Source: Syntrophaceae bacterium UBA5764 (GTDB lineage: Bacteria > Desulfobacterota > Syntrophia > Syntrophales > Smithellaceae). From it: a stretch of DNA of 7,507 nt. The notes beneath the pieces are model-generated. The model saw only the letters and a list, made by a program, of their open reading frames with translations. It did no database searches and was not told the origin of the DNA. Below, in pieces: positions 1 to 4,868 of this stretch. The position numbers and the translations under genes are program-made. Numbering within the stretch: the stretch's first letter is position 1; every line of letters starts with the position of its first letter. The DNA lies in NCBI GenBank assembly GCA_002418825.1, contig DIEW01000049.1, positions 98,546 through 106,052 of the forward strand. Reading direction: 5' to 3'.

Positions 1-48
1 GGTCTGCAAAACCGTTATTCTCCGGTTCGAATCCGGATGCCGCCTCCA
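1..48 (+). tRNA. tRNA-Cys (anticodon GCA), 3' portion only
   Basis: This is the 3' part of a cysteine tRNA, cut by the window edge. The anticodon loop is at 4-10, with anticodon GCA at 6-8. GGT at 1-3 pairs with ACC at 11-13. A perfect five-pair T arm (TCCGG at 21-25, CCGGA at 33-37) encloses the loop TTCGAAT. The acceptor 3' strand is 38-44, followed by discriminator T45 and an encoded CCA at 46-48. A U discriminator with GCA is the classical cysteine identity set. The D arm and the acceptor 5' strand lie outside the window. Confidence 0.95.
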
Positions 49-57
49 GCTTAAACC

Positions 58-91
58 AAGAAGCCGATTCGTAAAGAATCGGCTTCTTTTT
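58..91 (+). terminator. Intrinsic terminator after tRNA-Cys
   Basis: A perfect 13-bp hairpin (arms 58-70 and 76-88, loop GTAAA at 71-75) runs into a T-rich tail ending at 91. It starts ten bases after the tRNA CCA, so it should end the tRNA transcript. It would also insulate the pilus operon from upstream transcription, which implies that the operon needs its own promoter. The outer A/T pairs make it potentially bidirectional. Confidence 0.9.
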
Positions 92-182
92 CAGATGTGA
101 ACAAAAGTGAAATGGCGAAGTGTTTGTTAAAAAAATGCTGAGAAAAGAGACAGCAGTAAAAATTTTAAAAAATGATGTAAGG

Positions 183-199
183 GCAACATAATTTGTTGC
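183..199. repeat. Inverted repeat over the -35 region (candidate operator)
   Basis: GCAACA at 183-188 and its exact reverse complement TGTTGC at 194-199 are separated by five A/T bases. The right arm overlaps the proposed -35 at 196-201. A symmetric 17-base site at this place would suit a dimeric regulator that blocks or replaces -35 recognition. No T-run follows, so it is unlikely to be a terminator. Six-base arms can arise by chance in this AT-rich leader, so the regulatory role is inferred from position. Confidence 0.4.
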
Positions 200-224
200 A
201 TTAAGTGAAGTATCTTGATATAAT
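196..224 (+). promoter_or_regulatory. Predicted sigma-70-type promoter of the pilus operon
   Basis: A perfect TATAAT lies at 219-224, preceded by TGA at 216-218, which gives an extended -10 (TGn). A weak -35, TTGCAT (3 of 6 consensus), lies at 196-201 with an ideal 17-base spacer. Transcription would start near 231, leaving a leader of about 50 bases before the TTG start at 281. The extended -10 could compensate for the poor -35. It is the only good promoter-like sequence between the terminator and the first gene. This is pattern matching only, with no experimental support. Confidence 0.6.
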
Positions 225-269
225 TAATATTATTTATTTGTGCGGTGCGTTTTCAAAATAAAATTTTTG

Positions 270-275
270 AAGGAG
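270..275 (+). promoter_or_regulatory. Ribosome binding site that fixes the first gene's TTG start
   Basis: AAGGAG lies five bases before TTG at 281. The longer possible start, GTG at 245, has only A/T-rich sequence and no purine-rich Shine-Dalgarno upstream. The Shine-Dalgarno therefore favours the TTG start and shortens the protein by 12 residues. Confidence 0.75.
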
Positions 276-280
276 AAATT

Positions 281-2122
281 TTGGCTCGCACTAGTGATAT
301 TGATTCAACAGAGAAACTTCTCAATGTAATCCGTGGGCAAGACCAGGGCTTGCCGGGGAGGCGGGATAAGGAGAAAATTACCCCTTCACGAAAAAAAACG
401 GAAAATATTTCAGCTGTTTACAAGTTCAAAAGCACTGCGGACAAGAAACGCTACACAATTGGAGTCGATTTTGGACAGGGCTTCATCAGTTTAGCCAAAA
501 CGGTTAAAACGTCGGACGGCCGTCCGATGTTGCTTGATCATAAAATAATTAAGTATGACCATTTAACGTCAAAAAACTCCCCTGAATTCAATTCAATATT
601 GAAGTCAGCATTGAATTCTTTTTGTGGCTCCTTCGCTAACTGCAGCATTTGGACAATGGTTACCGCGGGCGAGGCCAATGTCAGTTATTTAAAAGTTCCC
701 CGCGTACCGAAAAAACAATTGCCAAATGTTGTTTATTGGACGGCAAAAAAGGAGCTTTCCTTTGACGATAAGGATTCCGTATTTGATTTTGAGTTGCAGG
801 GAGAAATAACGGATCAGGGTATCCCCAAATACCTGGTGATGGTTTACGCGGCGCCCAAAGCGGAAATTGAAGGCATTAAAGCTTTATTTTCGGATATCGG
901 AGTTCCCCTAGCCGGAATTACACTGGCGCCTTTTGCCGTTCAGAATATTTTTCGTTCCGGCTGGAGGGGACATGATGAAGGCGCTTTTGCCGCTTTGTAT
1001 GTCGGTGATGATTTTTCCCGCATTGACATTTATCAAGGGGAGAACCTCGCCATGACTCGCGTCGTCAAAACAGGCATCAGCAGCATGGTGGAGGCCATTG
1101 CCGATGCGTATGTCGAAAAAGAAAAAAAGTTCAAACTGGAAGCGGACGAGGCAAAAAAAATTCTTTTCAGTCTTGGCCCCGATTCGGAAAAATTGTCCAG
1201 AACAGATGCCGGCTTCGGTTTGCGCGAAGAAGAAATTATGGAAATGATCTTTCCGGTATGGGAAAGGCTGGCGCGCCAGATTGAGCGTACACTGCAATAT
1301 TACACGTCTTCGGTGGGCTATAAAAAAGTCGAAAGTTTCTATATCGCTTCCAGCATGAACGCTTACAATCCGCTGGTCATTTACATGAACGACCAGTTGG
1401 GTATAACAACCGAATATTTTGACCTTTTTTCTGATCCGGCATCATATCCGGCGGCCGAATCATTGAACCTATCGGAAAGGATTTTGCTGGTTTCCGCTTC
1501 GGGTCTTTCGCTGTCCGATAGCAAACGCACCCCGAACGCGATTTTTACCTATCTGGATAAAAATAAGGCGATACGGGTAGCGCGCATCAACAGGGGGATA
1601 TTCGCTTCTTTTGCCGCGGCTTTGATTGTATGTATTGTTGCCATAGTGTATCAGGCGGTCGAAATGAGCAGCCTGAGCGCGAAGCGCGCGCAGAAGGAAA
1701 AGGAACTCTCCATGTATAACCCCGTTTTGACGCCGCAGCAAATATCCCAAATGGATGATGATGTAAAAAAATACAGGCAAAACTCCCAGCAGTACGCGCG
1801 CAGATACCTGGGCACGGCAGCGATAGGGGAGATTTCGTCTCTTACACCGGACAATATAAAACTAATAAATTTGAAAGTAAGTATGCCGGGTGGCGCAACC
1901 GCGGCGGTCACCGGCAAAACGGCGCCGCAGGTTCCCGAAGATCTTGTTGTGGAAGGAGTAATTTTTGGAGAGCGCGACATGCTGGAATCATTGCTGGCGC
2001 AGTACGTGATGAAACTTGAAAACTCGCCGCTGTTTGCGAAAATCGCGGTGAAAAAGAAAGAAATGAACACTTTTAGAAAAAGCGAAGTACTTCATTTTAC
2101 TCTCAATGCCCGGATGGGTTAG
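281..2122 (+). CDS. PilM-PilN fusion (GspL/MshI-like) inner-membrane assembly protein
   Basis: A 613-residue protein (TTG start chosen from the AAGGAG at 270-275) that joins two proteins normally separate in type IV pilus systems. Residues about 57-395 resemble the actin-like PilM domain: first phosphate-loop region GVDFGQG at 61-67, a middle part with IGVPLAGITLAPF, and a late helix before VESFYIASS. A PNAIFTY stretch at 418-424 resembles the N-terminal PilN peptide that docks on PilM. It is followed by one transmembrane helix (about 440-457) and a periplasmic coiled-coil plus ferredoxin-like PilN part to the end. GspL of type II secretion has the same topology. A basic, probably disordered leader precedes the PilM domain. 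PilO starts five bases downstream. Family assignment is strong; whether PilMN, GspL or MshI is the best name is not settled from sequence alone. Confidence 0.88.
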   Translation: MARTSDIDSTEKLLNVIRGQDQGLPGRRDKEKITPSRKKTENISAVYKFKSTADKKRYTIGVDFGQGFISLAKTVKTSDGRPMLLDHKIIKYDHLTSKNSPEFNSILKSALNSFCGSFANCSIWTMVTAGEANVSYLKVPRVPKKQLPNVVYWTAKKELSFDDKDSVFDFELQGEITDQGIPKYLVMVYAAPKAEIEGIKALFSDIGVPLAGITLAPFAVQNIFRSGWRGHDEGAFAALYVGDDFSRIDIYQGENLAMTRVVKTGISSMVEAIADAYVEKEKKFKLEADEAKKILFSLGPDSEKLSRTDAGFGLREEEIMEMIFPVWERLARQIERTLQYYTSSVGYKKVESFYIASSMNAYNPLVIYMNDQLGITTEYFDLFSDPASYPAAESLNLSERILLVSASGLSLSDSKRTPNAIFTYLDKNKAIRVARINRGIFASFAAALIVCIVAIVYQAVEMSSLSAKRAQKEKELSMYNPVLTPQQISQMDDDVKKYRQNSQQYARRYLGTAAIGEISSLTPDNIKLINLKVSMPGGATAAVTGKTAPQVPEDLVVEGVIFGERDMLESLLAQYVMKLENSPLFAKIAVKKKEMNTFRKSEVLHFTLNARMG

Positions 2123-2127
2123 CTGTT

Positions 2128-2667
2128 ATGAATAAATTTAATTTTAACATACCGCAAAAAAGTCTTTGGTACCTGCTTGTCTGCGGCGGAATTATCCTGT
2201 TGCTTGTTTTAGCCGGCATTTTCCCTCTTTACAGGTACAATGCCATTCAGGCCAAGGAAATCAAGAATCTGGAGAGCCAGCTGCGCGCGCAAGAAGAGCT
2301 GGGGCCTATTTACCTACAGCTGATGGCGACAATGAAAAACAAAAAAGAGTTTACTTTGCCTTATCCGGTAAAAAGAGCGGTATTACGCGAGGAAGCGGGA
2401 AAGTTTCCCGATGTTTTTAAGGCGATAGCGGAAAAATCCGGTTTGCGAATGGTGTCGATTACGCCGGACTTACGCATGCTGACGGAAAAGCCGCCCTATC
2501 TTTTGCAGCATGCCGTGGTGAGGGGGGAATTTGCCGATTTCAGAAACCTGCTGATTGAGCTGGGAAAGGTGCCGTACCTGGAAAAAATTGAGGAAATCAG
2601 TGTCCGGCAGCTTCCCGATACGATGGAGCTAAAGGCGGAAATATGGCTGGCTGTTACGGGTCTTTAG
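2128..2667 (+). CDS. pilO: PilO/GspM/MshJ-like inner-membrane alignment protein
   Basis: A 179-residue bitopic membrane protein. It has a short cytoplasmic N-terminus, one transmembrane helix (about 13-35), a charged heptad-like coiled coil (about 40-60), and a C-terminal alpha/beta part (about 100-179) of the size and pattern of the ferredoxin-like PilO/GspM fold. In known systems PilO pairs with PilN in the periplasm and the pair carries PilP. The position right after the PilN-like half of the fusion and before the PilP-like gene supports the call more than primary sequence does, since this family diverges strongly. The ATG lies five bases after the previous stop with no good Shine-Dalgarno, which suggests translational coupling to the fusion gene. 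Confidence 0.82.
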   Translation: MNKFNFNIPQKSLWYLLVCGGIILLLVLAGIFPLYRYNAIQAKEIKNLESQLRAQEELGPIYLQLMATMKNKKEFTLPYPVKRAVLREEAGKFPDVFKAIAEKSGLRMVSITPDLRMLTEKPPYLLQHAVVRGEFADFRNLLIELGKVPYLEKIEEISVRQLPDTMELKAEIWLAVTGL

Positions 2668-2680
2668 AGTAATATTTTAT

Positions 2681-3172
2681 ATGGCTAAATTAAACAAAAG
2701 ACAAATTATCATCCTGGCCGTCGCCGCTTTGGCGGTTTTATATGCGGCTTACGAATTATTGATTGCCAGCCCGGCCGGTAAAAAAGCGGCGAGCGTAGTG
2801 GATTCCGCAAATATAGATACTTTAGTGAGCAATTTACAAAAAGATTTGACCAAAAATATTATTGCCGGCACAGACGTCTACATTATAGCGAAGGCGGAAG
2901 CAGGCTGGCAGAAGAATCCGTTTTGGGAAAAAAGCGCATTTAAAGAATGGGCGGCAAAAGACGCGCCGGTTTCTCCTTCCGAAACCAGGATAGTCTATTC
3001 GGGATACGTTGATTCCGGAAGAAGGAGATTGGCCGTTATCAACGGTTGTGAATACCGCGAGGGTGAGCAACTGGAAATGGAAGGGTTTTTCTTGAAAAAG
3101 ATTATGCCGTTTCATATCCTGGTTGTAAACAAAAACACGGGAAGCGAGATAGAGATTCCCATACAAGAATAA
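2681..3172 (+). CDS. PilP/GspC/MshK-like periplasmic linker protein
   Basis: A 163-residue protein with one N-terminal transmembrane helix (about 8-28), a variable linker containing WQKNPFW at 76-82, and a C-terminal beta-rich domain (about 103-161). That domain reads like the homology region of PilP/GspC/GspB: IVYSGYV, then RLAVING, then YREGEQLE, FFLKKI and a closing strand pair. Such domains bind the N-terminal domains of the secretin and link the inner-membrane ring to it. Unlike canonical PilP it has no lipobox and keeps an uncleaved-looking anchor, as GspC does. It lies between the PilO-like gene and the secretin, the expected PilP place. Upstream spacing is 13 bases with only a weak Shine-Dalgarno. 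The role is clear from context, the exact family name less so. Confidence 0.75.
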   Translation: MAKLNKRQIIILAVAALAVLYAAYELLIASPAGKKAASVVDSANIDTLVSNLQKDLTKNIIAGTDVYIIAKAEAGWQKNPFWEKSAFKEWAAKDAPVSPSETRIVYSGYVDSGRRRLAVINGCEYREGEQLEMEGFFLKKIMPFHILVVNKNTGSEIEIPIQE

Positions 3173-3184
3173 AAATCAGCGGGG

Positions 3185-3190
3185 GGAGGT
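3185..3190 (+). promoter_or_regulatory. Strong ribosome binding site for the secretin's TTG start
   Basis: GGAGGT, within a run of six G, A and GG at 3181-3190, sits seven bases before TTG at 3198. It fixes that start over the internal ATG at 3225, which would also remove the lysines of the signal-peptide n-region. It is among the strongest Shine-Dalgarno sequences in the window, in keeping with a need for many secretin subunits (12-15 per ring in known systems). Confidence 0.8.
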
Positions 3191-3197
3191 TTTTATC

Positions 3198-4766
3198 TTG
3201 AAATGCTTAAGCTTTAATAAAAAGATGTTGCAGGGAGCGTCGGTTGTTTTTTTGCTGCTGCTGTTTTTCGGCTGCGCCAGTTCAAAAGAACAAAAAAAAG
3301 ACGCTTTCTTTGAAAAATGGTCAACGATGGCCGAAACATCGCAGGGGCACTCCGTAGCGATGGAGCCGAGAAAGATTGACGTGAATAATCTGAAAGCCAG
3401 GGCCAAAGTCGCTCCCACGCTGGTGACCGAAGGCAGAAAACTGCCGACTAAGCCGATAAATCTCACCATGAGGCAGGCGGAGCTTCGTTCCGTACTGCGG
3501 GCGATGGCCAAGTCTGTTGATTTAAATATTCTGGTGAAAAATGATTTAGAGGGGCAAGTTAATGTGGACTTCCAGGGCGTTCCCTGGGACCAGGCTTTTA
3601 CCGGCCTTCTGCGCACGCACGCGCTGTCTTACGTTTGGGAAGGAGAAGTGCTTCTGGTAAAGACGATCGACGATATTGAGCAGGACCTGAAACGAAAAGT
3701 CCAAATGCGCGATATTCGCTGGGTGGAACCGTTGCTGCAGCCGGTAGTGATAAAGATAAACTTCGCCGACCCGAAAAAACTTGTTGTGATGCTGCAGGAG
3801 TTTCTCACGAAGGACAAAGACGGCAAAGCGCTTGGTTCGGTCAAGCTTGATGAACACTCCAACTCGCTGATTATTTCCGCCATCGAGGAGGATCTGGTAA
3901 AAATGCTGGCAATCATTGAAGAGGTGGATAAACCGACGCCGCAGATATTGATTAAGGCAAATATCGTGGAAACCACCAAAAATGTCGCCCGCGACTTAGG
4001 CGTTATGTGGGGCGGCATGTACACGAAGAGAGATGTTTATTTAACTCCCGGAGGAACCCAGCCTGAAGGAGGCAGCCCGGGCCAGTATGACCCCACGGTG
4101 GGAGGGAAAGGCATTGGCGGTCACGGTTTCGCTTCCTTTTTCCCCATTGCCGATATAGCGTCGGCCGCGGGAGCCGGCTCTTTGGGGCTGATTATCGGAA
4201 AAATCGGCGGCAATTTACTGGAAATTCAGCTGCAGGCGCTGCAACAGGACAACAAACTGAATATTCTTTCCAGCCCTTCCATCACCACCCTAGATAACCA
4301 GAAGGCGTACACGGAGAACGGGGAAAAAGTACCCTACGTGAGCAGAGAAACTGATGCCAGCGGCAATATAACCAGAACGGTGAAATTTGAAGACGTTGTC
4401 TTGCGCCTGGAGATCACGCCACATGTTATCGACGGCAAAAATCTGAAGATGACCATTCTCGTAAAGAAAGACGAAGTGGACCCGCAGCGGAACGTGGAAG
4501 GCAATCCTTACATCATCAAGAAGCAGACGGAAACGGTTTTGATTGTGGAAGACGGCGAAACCATAGTTATTTCCGGGTTGACCAAGCAGAGAACGGCCAC
4601 GGGAGATGCCGGCTGGCCCTTGTTCAAGGATATTCCGATACTCGGCTATCTTTTTAAAACGGACAGCAAAAGTGAAGATATGGAAGAAGTGCTGATTTTT
4701 ATCACGCCCCATATTTTGCAGACGGCGCTGAGTTCGAGTCAGACACCGGCGCAGGGAGTGAAGTAA
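3198..4766 (+). CDS. pilQ: PilQ/MshL-type outer-membrane secretin, predicted lipoprotein
   Basis: A 522-residue subunit of the outer-membrane gate through which the filament or substrate passes. An N-terminal lipoprotein signal (basic n-region, LLLLFFGC with Cys26 as the lipidation site) is followed by a spacer. A secretin/TonB short N-terminal domain is at about 85-156 (VPWDQA, then VLLV). A NolW-type N1 domain is at about 184-245 (FADPKKLVVMLQEFL, SNSLIIS). The secretin barrel core is at about 249-508, with VETTKNVARDLGVMWGG, SSPSITTLDNQKA, VLRLEITPHV and the C-terminal signature DIPILGYLF plus EEVLIFITP. It is shorter than canonical PilQ because there are no AMIN domains; this and the lipid anchor resemble MshL. 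A Gly-rich stretch (about 284-310) lies inside the barrel region. The stop is followed by a 102-base gap before the AAA+ gene. The secretin call is very safe; PilQ versus MshL is a naming question. Confidence 0.96.
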   Translation: MKCLSFNKKMLQGASVVFLLLLFFGCASSKEQKKDAFFEKWSTMAETSQGHSVAMEPRKIDVNNLKARAKVAPTLVTEGRKLPTKPINLTMRQAELRSVLRAMAKSVDLNILVKNDLEGQVNVDFQGVPWDQAFTGLLRTHALSYVWEGEVLLVKTIDDIEQDLKRKVQMRDIRWVEPLLQPVVIKINFADPKKLVVMLQEFLTKDKDGKALGSVKLDEHSNSLIISAIEEDLVKMLAIIEEVDKPTPQILIKANIVETTKNVARDLGVMWGGMYTKRDVYLTPGGTQPEGGSPGQYDPTVGGKGIGGHGFASFFPIADIASAAGAGSLGLIIGKIGGNLLEIQLQALQQDNKLNILSSPSITTLDNQKAYTENGEKVPYVSRETDASGNITRTVKFEDVVLRLEITPHVIDGKNLKMTILVKKDEVDPQRNVEGNPYIIKKQTETVLIVEDGETIVISGLTKQRTATGDAGWPLFKDIPILGYLFKTDSKSEDMEEVLIFITPHILQTALSSSQTPAQGVK

Positions 4767-4868
4767 GGAGTAAGGGCAAAAGCATATCACAAAAGAATAA
4801 AACGAGAACACGGAACGGTATAATCTACCGGCCGCTTGATGAAAGAAAAAAAATAATGGCGGTTAAAA
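4767..4868 (+). other. Intergenic gap between secretin and AAA+ gene
   Basis: This is the longest gap inside the operon, AT-rich and purine-rich. It contains a TATAAT at 4819-4824 inside a small hairpin (CGGTA 4816-4820, loop TAATC, TACCG 4826-4830). No convincing -35 lies 16-18 bases upstream, so an internal promoter is only a weak possibility. The hairpin has no T-run and should not terminate. Only tiny reading frames occur. GGCGGT at 4858-4863 may be an imperfect ribosome binding site for the ATG at 4869. Confidence 0.45.

Noticed and set aside
1..91. tRNA 3' end as an integration site with the operon as an island
   Set aside because: A tRNA 3' end is a common attachment site, but there is no integrase, no repeated copy of the tRNA end and no composition change in the window.
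113..127. Sigma-54-like -24/-12 element (TGGCGA-N5-TTGT) upstream of the operon
   Set aside because: The GG-N10 spacing is met, but the invariant GC of the -12 element is GT and the second half of the -24 element deviates. The TATAAT promoter closer to the gene is much better.
391..398. Run of eight A in the PilM-PilN gene as a programmed frameshift site
   Set aside because: The zero frame continues unbroken into the PilM domain, and no alternative frame leads to a meaningful product. It sits in a Lys-rich linker where A runs are expected.
3176..3616. Antisense open frame opposite the secretin 5' end
   Set aside because: It lies opposite the strongly supported signal peptide and STN domain, has no promoter or ribosome site visible, and resembles no protein.
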